From Suicoccus acidiformans (GTDB lineage: Bacteria; Bacillota; Bacilli; Lactobacillales; Aerococcaceae): 64,000 nt of DNA. The stretch is taken from assembly GCF_003546865.1 (NCBI RefSeq), contig NZ_CP023434.1:1116001-1180000 (forward strand). The letters are read 5' to 3'. The position numbers were made by a program, and so were the translations under genes. This document shows positions 39,244 to 48,818 of the stretch, in pieces (the stretch's first letter is position 1; each line of letters opens with the position of its first letter). The notes beneath the pieces are model-generated. The model saw only the letters and a list, made by a program, of their open reading frames with translations, made no database searches and was not told where the DNA came from.

Positions 39244-39993
39244 ATGGCAATAGAAGGAAAAGTCGAGATGCTTACAGGGGCTTCTTCGGGGATTGGCGAA
39301 GCAACCGCTTATAAGCTCGCTCAAGTTGGTGCTAAAATTGTTTTGGCTGCCCGTCGGGAGGAGAGACTCCAAGAAATATCTCAAGCGATTCGCGCTTCTG
39401 GCGGTGAGACCATTTATCAAGTGGCCGATGTTTCAAGTCGCGAAGACAATTAAGCCTTAGCCCAGTTGGCCAAAGATACCTATGGTAAAGTGGCTGTGAT
39501 GTTCTTAAATGCAGGCTTAATGCTGAGCTCAGATTTTGCGGCTTCATTAGGCCAAATGATTGAATGGTATTGCGGCCGTCCTGCAAGAGTTCTGATTCCT
39601 AAAGTCCGGGCAAATAATTGCATTGCTTTCTGTGGCTGCTTTAAAGCATTATCCTGGAGGACTATTTATATAGGGCAACCAAGTGAGCGGTGAAAGATTT
39701 AATGGAAGTTCCACGGCTCGAACAAGACCATGACGCGATGAATACTCACCCCTTAGTCATTATCCGGGTGCAGTCAAATCCGAACTCGTCGATCATATTA
39801 AGAATCCCAAAGAGTATACGCCAGCGAAGCAACTGTATGATACTTATACATTTCCTGCTGAGCGAGTTGTCGATGTGCTTGCCTTTGCGATTGTTGCACC
39901 GGAAGATACGAATATTGCTGAAATTACGTTAGGTTCCGTTAATCAACCTTGGTTAGATGGCAAAAAAGCAGCCTTTGGGCTGCTTTTTGAATG
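39244..39993 (+). pseudogene. Broken short-chain dehydrogenase/reductase
   Basis: The first 69 codons give a clear SDR N-terminus (TGASSGIGEATAYKLAQVGAK, AARREERL). An in-frame TAA follows at 39451-39453. The next block (ALAQLAKDTYGKVAVMFLNAGLM) is readable, but the central catalytic Ser/Tyr/Lys region is missing or frameshifted. A C-terminal SDR tail (GAVKSELVDHIKN, PAERVVDVLAFAI, ITLGSVNQPW) is in another frame. At least one nonsense change, frameshifts and an internal deletion are needed to explain it. Confidence 0.85.
39964..39986 (+). terminator. Terminator after the SDR remnant
   Basis: AAAGCAGCC pairs with GGGCTGCTTT around a 3-nt loop, followed by T residues. Confidence 0.75.
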
Positions 39994-40042
39994 AGGATTT
40001 AGTGTTGGCTTACAGGCGTTGTGTCTTATCGTCAATTTCAAG

Positions 40043-40803
40043 TTATTCACGACGTTCTGTCTTCTCAACAGATTGGGTGGATGTTTCAGTTGATTTGCTG
40101 ATTTCAACTTCATCTGTTACTTCCACTTGACGGTCTACTACAATTTCATCTTCAGAAAGTGGTACGACGATTTTTTCTTCAACAAAAGCATTTTCTATAA
40201 TGGACCCATAGTTCTGTACAACTCTTGAGAGCAGTTTTTATCTTGTGTACAATTCATGACGGCTATTTTTTATGAACAGGGGTGAGAAAATATTTTTTAT
40301 ACACAAGCGAAGACATAAGGAGCAATCAATACGGTTCAAAAAACTTTACCAATGAACAACGTGAGTATCTTGAGAAATCACCCTATCTTAATGCAGTCTA
40401 TGCGAACCGTGTATCCTATAGCGATGCCTTTATACAGCTGTATATAGAACGCGTTCAACGCAAAAATGTACTGGACATGGGGGTCAGTTTATTCACCGTC
40501 AACTACACCTTCTGTTGGCTCAACATGGCAGATATATAGCTCTTCGTGTTCTACAGGAACTTCGACAGTTTCTACATCGGTTACAACTTCCATACTGAAG
40601 AAACGTTGGAACCAGTTGCGGTTGTCTTGGCCTAAATCTTCGTAATCTAAGAAATTCCCTTCGCCTTCGTAATGCTCTTTAACGAGCTCATTGGCGACGA
40701 CAGTAATGTCGCCTGAATACATGCCTCGTTTGATTAAGTCATTGACTGCTATAGCTGCTTGATTAACATCCGAGAATACACCATATACATAATTTGTTGC
40801 CAT
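40043..40803 (-). pseudogene. Stress protein gene (Gsp17M-like plus DUF2382) split by inserted DNA
   Basis: Minus strand. The start ATG 40803 gives MATNYVYGVFSDVNQAAIAV, a general-stress-protein-17M type domain of about 100 aa, ending at a TAA near 40490. The missing C-terminus is recognisable at 40043-40200 (FVEEKIVVPLSEDEIVVDRQVEV, then SVEKTERRE), a DUF2382/YsnF-type domain. About 290 bp of foreign DNA lies between. GAGGAG precedes the start. The domain assignments are from recognition of sequence pattern; the split is seen directly. Confidence 0.75.
40282..40470 (+). mobile_element. IS3-type OrfA N-terminal fragment
   Basis: Reads FTNEQREYLEKSPYLNAVY followed by RVSYSDAFIQLYIE, resembling the start of IS3-family OrfA/helix-turn-helix proteins, then fades out of homology near 40470. 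It lies inside the split stress gene, so it is probably the residue of the insertion that broke it. Confidence 0.55.
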
Positions 40804-41013
40804 AATAAACATAACTCCTCATTTTATTGACTTCGGTTATCAACAACTTAATTATATAACGTGACGGAAAGAAGCCCAAATATAATTAATTATATTTACT
40901 TAAATATTTTGCAATAATTATTTTAGACTCATGTATATAAAAATGAATAAATCAATTAATTTGCTCGGGTCACATTTAAGTGGATTGCTTAAAAAAAGTA
41001 TTTTTTTGCTTTT
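40804..41013. other. Divergent intergenic region
   Basis: AT-rich spacer between the split stress gene (minus) and the EamA unit (plus). Poly-A/T runs at 40991-41008 lie just upstream of the promoter for the plus-strand unit. No gene seen. Confidence 0.5.
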
Positions 41014-41041
41014 TTGACTAAATGATGGGCTTTGTTATAAT
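41014..41041 (+). promoter_or_regulatory. Sigma-A promoter of the EamA-amidohydrolase unit
   Basis: TTGACT (41014-41019), 16-nt spacer, TATAAT (41036-41041). Confidence 0.75.
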
Positions 41042-41205
41042 GGATGTAGTATGTAGTTCTATTGCGGAAGGATAGAGCTGTAGGAGAAGGGTGGTGAAGT
41101 GAAATCGAAGAGAACGCTGTTTATCAGAAGCGATTTAACATCGGCTATCTTCTAGTCTTTCTTGCCGGCGCTGGCTGGGGTACTGGAGGCATTTGGATTA
41201 ATCGC

Positions 41206-42018
41206 ATGACGGCCTTGGGGGCAAGTTCTTTTATGACAGGGTTTGTGGGTCATTTTTTCGCCTTTCCCATGTTAGCGATTGCCTTATTGGCTACTCGAGG
41301 TAGTGAGGGTTTTCAGATCTCGCGTAGAGGTTTAATTGCTTCAATGATTATGGGTATTGTCACCAAAGGCTTCTTCAAGATGGCTTACGATACATCAATA
41401 GCGGTAGCTGGAGTATCAACTGCAGCTGTGCTGCTCTATACGTCTCCCGTATTTGTAGCGGTCATGTCACGTTTCGTGTTTAAAGAGCACTTGGCGAAGC
41501 ATCAATTCCTAGCCCTGGCTATGAACTTAGTGGGGGTCTTTTTGATGGTAACCTTAGGTGATATATCTAATTTAAATATACAACCTATCGGTATCTTACT
41601 GGGTCTTACGGCAGCTTTCTTGCATGCTTCGAATACCATTATGGCGAAATTTGCAGGAGGTTCAGACGATCCATTGACGATGACTTTTTATATGCTGTTA
41701 TTCTCAGCGATTACCCAGTCGTTTGTAGCTCAGCCATGGTCTGCTCATAATTTAGCACTATTTGCTAGTGGAGAATTTTTACTTTTTGCCTTTGTGAATG
41801 CCTTAGTTACTGGGGCATTGGCGAATCTGTTGTATTTAAAAGGGATGTCCATGGGTGTGGAAGCTTCCAAGGCTCCGGTACTTTCTTCTGTAGAAGTGGT
41901 TGTTGCAACCCTGAGTGGGGTGTTATTATTTAGTGAGGCGATGAATTGGATAGGAATCGTTGGAATTGTGTTAATGGTCTTATCGATTTATTTGATGAAT
42001 CGACCTACCAAAGCTTAA
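41206..42018 (+). CDS. EamA/DMT family transporter (N-terminus uncertain)
   Basis: Drug/metabolite-type permease with two EamA repeats and about nine visible hydrophobic helices. From ATG 41206 it is 270 aa, short for the family. The same frame is open back to 41098 and encodes a good first transmembrane helix (FNIGYLLVFLAGAGWGTGG), but contains no ATG, GTG or TTG. GTG 41099, placed after AGAAGGGTGG, is in another frame. So either a frameshift has cut off the first helix or a rare start is used. It forms a two-gene unit with the amidohydrolase 20 nt downstream, suggesting uptake or export of that enzyme's substrate. Confidence 0.75.
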   Translation: MTALGASSFMTGFVGHFFAFPMLAIALLATRGSEGFQISRRGLIASMIMGIVTKGFFKMAYDTSIAVAGVSTAAVLLYTSPVFVAVMSRFVFKEHLAKHQFLALAMNLVGVFLMVTLGDISNLNIQPIGILLGLTAAFLHASNTIMAKFAGGSDDPLTMTFYMLLFSAITQSFVAQPWSAHNLALFASGEFLLFAFVNALVTGALANLLYLKGMSMGVEASKAPVLSSVEVVVATLSGVLLFSEAMNWIGIVGIVLMVLSIYLMNRPTKA

Positions 42019-42038
42019 ATCTCAAGGAGGAATTATAG

Positions 42039-43295
42039 ATGAAGAAATTTATCAATGCGACGATTTATGGTCATGAAGATGCAACAGAAATCTTGGTTGA
42101 AGATGGGAAATTTAAAGCCTTCGGCACAGATTTAGGTGACGCGGATGAAGTCATTGATTTAGAGGGACGTTTAGTCATTCCGCCGTATGTTGATTCGCAT
42201 TTACACTTGGACTACTATATGACAGGCAAAACAGATGAAGCGAAGAACGAAACGGGTACGCTTTTTGAAGCGATTGACATTTGGAACGACTTCAAAAAAG
42301 GCACAACGAAAGAAGAAATGAAAGAGCGTATGTATCAAGCTGTTCATGACGTGGTGAGCTATGGTACCCAATATATTCGTGCACAAACAGACTGTACCGA
42401 TCCGAACTTAACTGGAATTAAAGCAGCTTTAGAAGTTCGAGATGAATTAAAGGATAAAGTGACCATTCAAGTCGTCGCTTTCCCTCAAAATGGGATGTAT
42501 TCTTTTGAAGAAGAGGGCAAAACTGGGCGTGATTTAGTCGAAGAAGCCTTACAATTAGGCGCAGACTGTGTCGGGGGTATTCCGCACAATGAATGGTGCC
42601 GGGCCGATGGCGAGAAGGCAGTGAAAGAAATCGTCCGTCTCGCGGTAGAATATGATAAGTTAATTGATGTCCACTGTGATGAAACGGATGATACCCATGC
42701 TCGTTTTGTTGAAGCATTGAACGCTGAAGCAATGCGCGTGGGACGTGGCGACTTGACGACAGCTTCTCACACATGTTCTTTTGGTTCAGTGGATGATGCT
42801 TATGCCTTCCGTATGATGGGCTTATTCCGTCAATCGGGCATAAACTTTGTAGCCTGCCCAACAGAAAACTTATTCTTACAAGCTCGCCAAGATACATATC
42901 CGAAGCGTCGTGGTTTAACCCGCGTGAAGGAATTTGTGGATAATGAGATTAATGTGGCTTTCGGGCAAGACTCCATTGTAGACTTATGGTACCCAGCTGG
43001 GAACGGTAATATGATGAATATCTTAGATAACGGTATTCATGCAGCGCAGCTGATGCGCGAAGAAGACTTCCCGCGTAACTTTGATTTAATTACATATAAT
43101 GGGGCGAAACTCATGAAGATTGAAGATGAGTATGGCCTAGACGAAGGTAAGCCAGCAAACTTTATCGTCCTTGATGCACCGGATGCCTTTGAAGCCCAAA
43201 GAAACCGCGTCGAGTGTATGGCTTCCATTCGTGAGGGAGAATATCTCTTCAAGAAACAACCGCGTGTATACGACGTTGAAGTAAACTTAAAATAA
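42039..43295 (+). CDS. Cytosine-deaminase-like amidohydrolase
   Basis: A 418-aa metal-dependent hydrolase of the CodA branch. DSHLHLDYYMTG places metal ligands His54 and His56; HCDETDD, SHTCS and the catalytic Asp in FGQDSIVDLWYP follow in the expected order. Cytosine or a related N-heterocycle is the likely substrate, with ammonia released. AAGGAGG precedes ATG 42039. Cotranscribed with the EamA permease. A terminator is shared with the convergent dehydrogenase. Confidence 0.82.
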   Translation: MKKFINATIYGHEDATEILVEDGKFKAFGTDLGDADEVIDLEGRLVIPPYVDSHLHLDYYMTGKTDEAKNETGTLFEAIDIWNDFKKGTTKEEMKERMYQAVHDVVSYGTQYIRAQTDCTDPNLTGIKAALEVRDELKDKVTIQVVAFPQNGMYSFEEEGKTGRDLVEEALQLGADCVGGIPHNEWCRADGEKAVKEIVRLAVEYDKLIDVHCDETDDTHARFVEALNAEAMRVGRGDLTTASHTCSFGSVDDAYAFRMMGLFRQSGINFVACPTENLFLQARQDTYPKRRGLTRVKEFVDNEINVAFGQDSIVDLWYPAGNGNMMNILDNGIHAAQLMREEDFPRNFDLITYNGAKLMKIEDEYGLDEGKPANFIVLDAPDAFEAQRNRVECMASIREGEYLFKKQPRVYDVEVNLK

Positions 43296-43306
43296 TTAAC
43301 CAACAA

Positions 43307-43342
43307 CAAAGCTCTCAGCGTGTTTCGTGCTGAGAGCTTTTG
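43307..43342. terminator. Bidirectional terminator between convergent genes
   Basis: AAAGCTCTCAGC (43308-43319) pairs with GCTGAGAGCTTT (43329-43340); A-rich and T-rich flanks suit both directions. Confidence 0.85.
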
Positions 43343-43356
43343 TAATATTATTTAGT

Positions 43357-44733
43357 TTATGCTTCTTTTGGTGTATAGATTAAATGTTCATTTAAGAAAG
43401 CTGTAAAGCCAAGTTCACTCAATTCACGGCCGTAACCTGAGTTCTTCACGCCACCGAACGGCAATTCAGGTAGAGAGGCCCAGCCAGAGTTAATGAATGA
43501 CATACCGGTTTCTACTTGCTCGCCAATTTCGCGGGCGCGGTCTTTGTCAGTGCCAAAGACAGAGCCGCCTAGGCCGTAGCTTGAATCGTTGGCCATTTCA
43601 ATGGCTTCTGCCTCATCTTTAACTTTATGAACGCGGGCAACGGGACCAAAGATTTCTTGGTCATAGATTGGATTATCTTTCGTAATATCTGTTAGAATCG
43701 TAGGCATGACAAAGTTACCCGGATGGTCAATTGGCTCATTACCAATCGCAACTGTTGCACCATTATCTACAGCTAATTTAATTTGCTCTAGAACGTCTTC
43801 TTTGGCTGCAGCAGAAGAAAGGGGAGCTAATTCTGTTTCTGGATCCATTGGATCGCCCCATTTAACGTCCGTGAAGCTTTCGACTAGAATTTCCATAAAG
43901 GCGTCGTAGTTCTTCTCAGTAACGATGAAGCGTTTCGAAGAAGTACATACTTGACCTGCATTGTATAGACGTACGTCTGGAAGTAATTTCTTCAATTCAT
44001 CCATATCCGCATCATCCATCACGATAAAGGCATCGTTACCACCTAATTCCAAGGTAGATTTCTTTAAATTACGTCCGGCAGATTCAGCAATACTTGCCCC
44101 GCCACGTTCAGAACCAGTTAAACATACACCTGTTACACGCGGATCGGCGATGATGTTATCGACTTGGTCGTATGATGCGAATAAGTTCTTATAAGAACCT
44201 TCTTCCATACCGGCTTCCTTAGCTAAATCTTCAAAGGCTTGGGCAGAGCCTGGACAGATGGATGCGTGCTTTAAGACCATCGGATTTCCAGCAACAAAGT
44301 TAGGAGCAAAGACACGCATAATTTGGTAATAAGGGAAGTTCCAAGGCTCAACGGCCATAATAACACCTGTTGCTTGGCGAACGACATAAGCTTCGCCCGT
44401 ATCCGTTTCAAACGGAATTGGTTTTAAGAATTCATCTGCTTTTTCGGCATAATAATCCGCAATGGCAGCTGATAACTCCACCTCACCTTTCGCTTCTTCA
44501 AAGAGTTTACCCATGTCTTTCGTCATAATTTCAGCGTACTTATCCATGTCACGTCTGAGAATTTCGGCCATTTTATGAAGTTGGGCTTTACGATCTTCTA
44601 AGTAATCGTCCTTGCGCCATTTCTTATAAAGTTTATGTCCATTCTCTAAAGCTTGTTCAATTTCTTGATCAGTAATATTATCGTAACTTGCTAATACTTC
44701 GTTTGTATAAGGATACTTTGTTTCATATGCCAT
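43357..44733 (-). CDS. NAD(P)-dependent aldehyde dehydrogenase (succinate-semialdehyde type)
   Basis: A 458-aa ALDH. It begins like the Gram-positive succinate-semialdehyde dehydrogenase group (YPYTNEVLASYDNITDQEI). PWNFPYYQ and GSERGGASIAE shape the cofactor site; the general base Glu is in LELGGND and the nucleophile Cys in NAGQVCTSSKRF. GAAGGAGGAA lies before the ATG at 44733. It is transcribed alone toward the amidohydrolase terminator. Substrate specificity is not proven by sequence. Confidence 0.85.
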   Translation of the reverse strand: MAYETKYPYTNEVLASYDNITDQEIEQALENGHKLYKKWRKDDYLEDRKAQLHKMAEILRRDMDKYAEIMTKDMGKLFEEAKGEVELSAAIADYYAEKADEFLKPIPFETDTGEAYVVRQATGVIMAVEPWNFPYYQIMRVFAPNFVAGNPMVLKHASICPGSAQAFEDLAKEAGMEEGSYKNLFASYDQVDNIIADPRVTGVCLTGSERGGASIAESAGRNLKKSTLELGGNDAFIVMDDADMDELKKLLPDVRLYNAGQVCTSSKRFIVTEKNYDAFMEILVESFTDVKWGDPMDPETELAPLSSAAAKEDVLEQIKLAVDNGATVAIGNEPIDHPGNFVMPTILTDITKDNPIYDQEIFGPVARVHKVKDEAEAIEMANDSSYGLGGSVFGTDKDRAREIGEQVETGMSFINSGWASLPELPFGGVKNSGYGRELSELGFTAFLNEHLIYTPKEA

Positions 44734-44773
44734 GTGAAAATTCCTCCTTCATTTGATACTCATAATGTAACAT

Positions 44774-46135
44774 GAATGAGCTTACACTTTCAAGCATATT
44801 GCAACCGATTATGAGAGAAAAAAATAACCCCGAAAAATTGCTGGGTGAATATTGTGCAATTTCCTTGTTAGCTTATTGGATTATCCAGTTAAGGCCGAGG
44901 CACAAGCCTACCGCACGCGAATATTTGTGCGCAAGCCGGTTAAGCCAGCAGATTTCTCTGGTAGGATGTATTTGGATATTTATAATGCGTCTAATGGCTA
45001 TGGTATTGAAGATGTGTGGCGTCGTTCATACCAGTATTATATAGAGAATGGTCATATTTATATCGGCATCACCTCTAAGCCGGTTAACGTCCAATCGCTC
45101 GAAAAAATTGACTATAATCGCTATAAAAGCCTTTATTGGGTGAATATTCAAGCAGAGGACGTACCGGAGATAATCAATCCAATCAAAGCTATCCCTGGCA
45201 CGGAAGAGGGGCTGATTTGGGATATGTTATCGCAATTAGGCTATCTAATTAAGACCAATCAAGCCCCATTCTTAGCGAATTATGCTGTTGAAGAATTATA
45301 TATGACTGGTCAATCGCAATCGGGTATTTACTTGAATACCTATGTGTATTTCTTCCATTCATATGTCCAGGAGATTTTTGATGGCTTCTTGACCGTACTT
45401 GGGGCAGGGCGGATGCGCGACTTGCGCCAGAAAGAGCGACGTGTTTCTTTGGCTGGTATACGTGATCAGTTGATCGCAAATACAGAGATTCCATTTATCT
45501 TGCTGTCATCTCACGGGGATATAAATTTATTTCGGAGTAAGACACACATTTTGCAAGACTTAGCAGATTGCTATCCTAAGATACGGCATTATGAATTAGC
45601 CTCATCACCTCACACCGATCCGACTTTACCGATGAAACCAGCAGGTAGTGAAGTAGCTAAAACTGTCGATTCGTCAAGATTACTTGGTGGCAGTTATGAT
45701 TATAAAGTTAACTTCATACAACTAGCCTACTATGTCAATGCCGCCAGGAATTTCTACATTAATGGGCTGTCAATGGCAAGGAACCGCCAGCTTCCCGCTT
45801 AATTGCTCGAAATAAGCATCAGAAAGTTCTCACAGACCAGCATGGTAACGCTCGCTCAAGGTGGCTTACTCAGTCCATATGTAGACATACCGATTGCGAC
45901 TTATCAGCCGAATGAAGCAACGAAATTAAGCAAGCTTGGTTTAGAAATTGGTGTGAATGGTTCCATGGATTATTTCGATCGTGACTAGTTGAAGCAATTA
46001 TTTTGGGGTCCTGAAGATTACCTCCGCCAATTTAAGCAAGCGGTCGACCAGCAAATAGCAGAAGGCTGGCTCCTACCAGCTGATGCCAAGCGAATGCTTC
46101 AGTGGTCCCAAGCTATGGCCGAAGAGCTTTTCTAA
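44774..46135 (+). pseudogene. Broken alpha/beta hydrolase domain protein
   Basis: A long frame from 44852 (316 codons) shows the nucleophile elbow YMTGQSQSG and family blocks (RTRIFVRKPVKPADFSGRMY, SSPHTDPT). The N-terminus is truncated or out of frame (44774-44850). The frame is stopped by TAA at 45800-45802 and again by TAG at 45986-45988, although coding similarity runs on to TAA at about 46135. I read it as a decayed hydrolase of about 450 residues. Confidence 0.75.
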
Positions 46136-46299
46136 AGGCTAATGGCAGTGTTTTATACGTAAATGGCTTATATTTGCATTTGAAATGCTTGTGATTGTGT
46201 ATTGTTGCCTTCAATTATGTTACATAATCAACCGAGGAGGATTACTTGCCTTGCGGATAAATTAAGTCTATAGTGGCCTTAGAAGGGAGTTAGATATAG

Positions 46300-46950
46300 A
46301 TGAAACAATTCGAAAATAAGCAAAAAATTCTGGCACTCGCTGTGCTTTTATTTGGCCTAAAGGCAATAAATTTCCAGTCGACTGCAACCATTTACGCCGA
46401 AAGTAATGAAGCAAGTCAGGCAAGCCACGAAGCTGATAGTGGACATCACGGTGAGGGGCACGGGCATGGCCATGCTCATCATCATGGCGATATGGAGCAT
46501 AACCGGAATGAAACGAAACCTATCAACATGACGGAGGTTGAAAATCCTAAATACCCTGTAGGTTCAAAGGTTATTATTACGGATGCACATATGGATATTA
46601 TGCAAGATGTGGAAGCGGAAGTATCTGGTGCGTATGATACGACCTTATATACTGTAACTTATGATGATGGCTCGATGGTCATGGCAGACCATAAGTGGGT
46701 GGTTCAAGAAGAAATCGAAAGCGCCAATGATTCTTATGAAATTGGCGATGCGGTTATACTCAAAGCCCAGCATATGGAAGGTATGGAAGGGCAAGAGGCT
46801 GTCATTACGGGAAAATTTAGAGGACCAGCTTATATGGTCAACTTTGAACCTAATGATGGGAGTGAGCCTTTCACCAATCATAAGTGGGTAAGTGAAATCG
46901 AAATAACTGCAGCAGACAAGCCTGCAAAAGAAAACTCCAGTCTTGAATAG
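46300..46950 (+). CDS. YdhK-type (DUF1541) secreted His-rich protein
   Basis: A 216-aa extracytosolic protein: N-terminal signal segment (about 1-33), a His/Gly-rich stretch (about 46-68, HHGEGHGHGHAHHHGD) and two DUF1541 repeats (about 78-140 and 145-205, each with VG/IGD start, TVTYDDGS or MVNFEPNDGS and NHKWV). The His-rich segment suggests metal binding (inference). No lipobox is seen. AGAAGGGAG precedes ATG 46300. The terminator overlaps the last codons. Confidence 0.82.
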   Translation: MKQFENKQKILALAVLLFGLKAINFQSTATIYAESNEASQASHEADSGHHGEGHGHGHAHHHGDMEHNRNETKPINMTEVENPKYPVGSKVIITDAHMDIMQDVEAEVSGAYDTTLYTVTYDDGSMVMADHKWVVQEEIESANDSYEIGDAVILKAQHMEGMEGQEAVITGKFRGPAYMVNFEPNDGSEPFTNHKWVSEIEITAADKPAKENSSLE

Positions 46951-46966
46951 GCTGGAGTTTTCTTTC
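46931..46966 (+). terminator. Terminator overlapping the end of the YdhK-type gene
   Basis: AAAACTCCAG (46931-46940) pairs with CTGGAGTTTT (46952-46961); TCTTTC follows. Confidence 0.8.
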
Positions 46967-47036
46967 ATTATACGTCACTGCGCCCGACCTTTTGGACGTT
47001 TGACGCAGGGGCTTATCTTCGCTAATCATTAAGTGA

Positions 47037-47216
47037 TTATTTCTGAGGTGTTGACCCTTCATGAAAGTCTTCAGGTTCAATATCAGAATAGAGAATCTTA
47101 ACGTTCTCACGTTTAGCAAAACCTTGTTCTTCCATCAATTCAAAGATAGCTTCAGCTAACTTTTCTTTCTGCTCAGGTGTTCTTCCGGACTTGAGTTGAA
47201 TATTAAGAATTGGCAT
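47037..47216 (-). CDS. 4-oxalocrotonate tautomerase family protein
   Basis: A 59-aa tautomerase-superfamily subunit. The third of three consecutive ATGs is chosen so that Pro is residue 2 and becomes the catalytic N-terminal proline after Met removal (MPILNIQLKSGRTPEQKEKL). AAGGAGG is 7 nt from this ATG. The reaction in vivo is unknown. Monocistronic. Confidence 0.85.
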   Translation of the reverse strand: MPILNIQLKSGRTPEQKEKLAEAIFELMEEQGFAKRENVKILYSDIEPEDFHEGSTPQK

Positions 47217-47495
47217 CATCATTCCTCCTTTTATAGCCTTATCATGGATGCATTTATTGTACCTTAATTTAGGCTATTGGAAAAGTGTGATCATCGCTAA
47301 ATGAAATATTTGTAAAGTCTAGTGAATTCGAATTGTATTGTGGCTTGTTTCGGGATTTAATAGAGGTAGTAGTGATAGTGATTATAATTAGGGGAAAGAA
47401 ATATGAAACAAAGAATAAGGCTAATCTCTTTCGTGTTGCTATAAACGAAGAATGTTAATCGCTAAACTATAAATAGGCTTAGGAAGATTATAAAT

Positions 47496-47534
47496 AAACT
47501 AGGGTTTGAGAGCCGTAACCTCAAATCCTAGTTT
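47496..47534. repeat. 15-bp inverted repeat (hairpin)
   Basis: AAACTAGGGTTTGAG (47496-47510) pairs with CTCAAATCCTAGTTT (47520-47534), one wobble. No long T-run follows, so a terminator role is uncertain. Confidence 0.6.
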
Positions 47535-47613
47535 GTTGTGATATAAGGGGGAGGAGCGTAGGATAGCCTGTATTTTCGATGGAGATATAATCTAATTTAC
47601 GTTAGTTTACATA

Positions 47614-47703
47614 ATATATATTATCAGAAAAATAAAAAAGTAAAAAATAATAAAGGCTTGATACCTTAGACTACTTTTACTGGATTTTTCTGATAATATA
47701 TAT
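47614..47703. repeat. Long perfect inverted repeat, MITE-like or terminator-like
   Basis: The 20-nt arm at 47614-47633 is perfectly complementary to 47684-47703 (core TTATCAGAAAAAT / ATTTTTCTGATAA), separated by 50 nt. The AGTAAAA/TTTTACT pair extends the inner part. Confidence 0.55.
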
Positions 47704-47985
47704 CATTAAACGATATGTTTTAGTTGTTTGATTTTTCGCTCGATTCTAAATCATTAGAATGTCTTGGCGTCTCCGAATGGCTCGCTGTTGTAAATAGGTC
47801 TTGGCACATTCATAGCTGATCTAGGTGAGTATCTATTTACCACCAATATCTTTCACAGCTTTGCAGCTTGTTTCGACAAGCAATAGTCCGTCCTTTCCGA
47901 CCGACTGCTTATTCCTACTTAAAAAGCTAAAGGCTAATTTAAATAGAGGGGAGCTAACCCCTTTTCAGCAGCTTCCCAGACTGCT

Positions 47986-48673
47986 CTAGGTTGTCAATGA
48001 GCGATTGAGGTTTCCCTCTACCCTGATTATACCATGTATATTTTTGTTGTCCATACCTTTTTGAACATTCGTTCCCTTTTTATTTATTTTCAATAAATCT
48101 ATAAGAAATTCAGATGTTGTATAAGTGCTATTTTCATTCATCAAATCAAGAACTCTAGTTCTTGAATAAGCATCTATAGCTGTGATTTGATAGTATCGTT
48201 TATGGTTACTGGCAAAACCTATAGAATGAACAGGAACGTACTTCACATCGATTTGAACTAATTCTCCTGGATAGGAATAGTTGGGTTTATTTTTTTCTTG
48301 ATTCGCCTTTTTTCTTTTTAGAAGGAGGTTTTAAGTTCATTTTCCGTATTTGACGACACATAGAATCATAGCTTCTAGTATAGCCCTTATCCCTACATTT
48401 ATGATAGACTTGGGCTAATCCTCGATGCCTATGGTATCGATAGTTATGCTTGATTAACTCTAATTCAGTCTGTGTGTGCTGATTAGGATGAGATTTAGGG
48501 CGAGTTGACTTCTTTCGAAGGGATTCAATCGTCCCATCGTATCGCTTCCGCCATCTTTGAACATATTGACGGGATGTGTGATACTTTCTCGCTGCAAGAG
48601 CATTATTATTCACTTTTATAGCATACTTAACAATTCGTTCGCGATGTTTCATTCCTTCTGTTATAATAGACAT
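47986..48673 (-). pseudogene. Truncated IS481/IS3-like DDE transposase
   Basis: Minus strand. ATG 48673 opens a 128-codon frame with a helix-turn-helix (ALAARKYHTSRQYVQRWRKRY) and STRPKSHPNQHTQTE. The frame breaks at an A7 run (48290-48296). In the -1 frame the DDE domain starts (ELVQIDVKYVPVHSIG, AIDAYSRTRVLDLM, HSTYT-like) but ends in unrelated sequence after about 48100, so the second and third acidic residues are missing. A7 could be a programmed slip site, but the truncation makes the element dead. Confidence 0.75.
48058..48100. repeat. 43-bp direct repeat, copy 1
   Basis: Same orientation and, apart from one extra T, the same sequence as 48775-48818. It contains the near-palindrome GAACATTCGTTC. 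It sits where the transposase remnant loses its homology. Confidence 0.8.
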
Positions 48674-48774
48674 ATGAGAGATCCTCCTTGGATGATTTTT
48701 GATTGCACATCTATCATACCAAAGGAGTCTCTTTTTTTGTTTGTTTTATGTCGCAAATGTATTATCTCCTAATA

Positions 48775-48818
48775 TTTTTGAACATTCGTTCCCTTTTTAT
48801 TTATTTTTCAATAAATCT
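48775..48818. repeat. 43-bp direct repeat, copy 2
   Basis: Covers the last codons and 3' flank of the HTH gene at 48797-49108 and abuts the 5' flank of the transposase remnant. Confidence 0.8.

Larger units (their letters stand above)
47217..47985. other. Gene-poor AT-rich region at the island boundary
   Basis: No intact gene. It contains two inverted repeats (47496-47534 and 47614-47703) and, on the minus strand between about 47710 and 47980, short reading fragments with several stops that I cannot assign. It marks the passage from metabolic genes to the mobile/defence island. Confidence 0.5.

Noticed and set aside
47403-47444. Short frame MKQRIRLISFVLL behind GGGGAAAG
   Set aside because: Only 13 codons and a stop; looks like a truncated signal peptide, not a gene.
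48290-48296. Programmed -1 frameshift site in the transposase
   Set aside because: The A7 run fits, but the element is truncated, so a functional frameshift cannot be argued.
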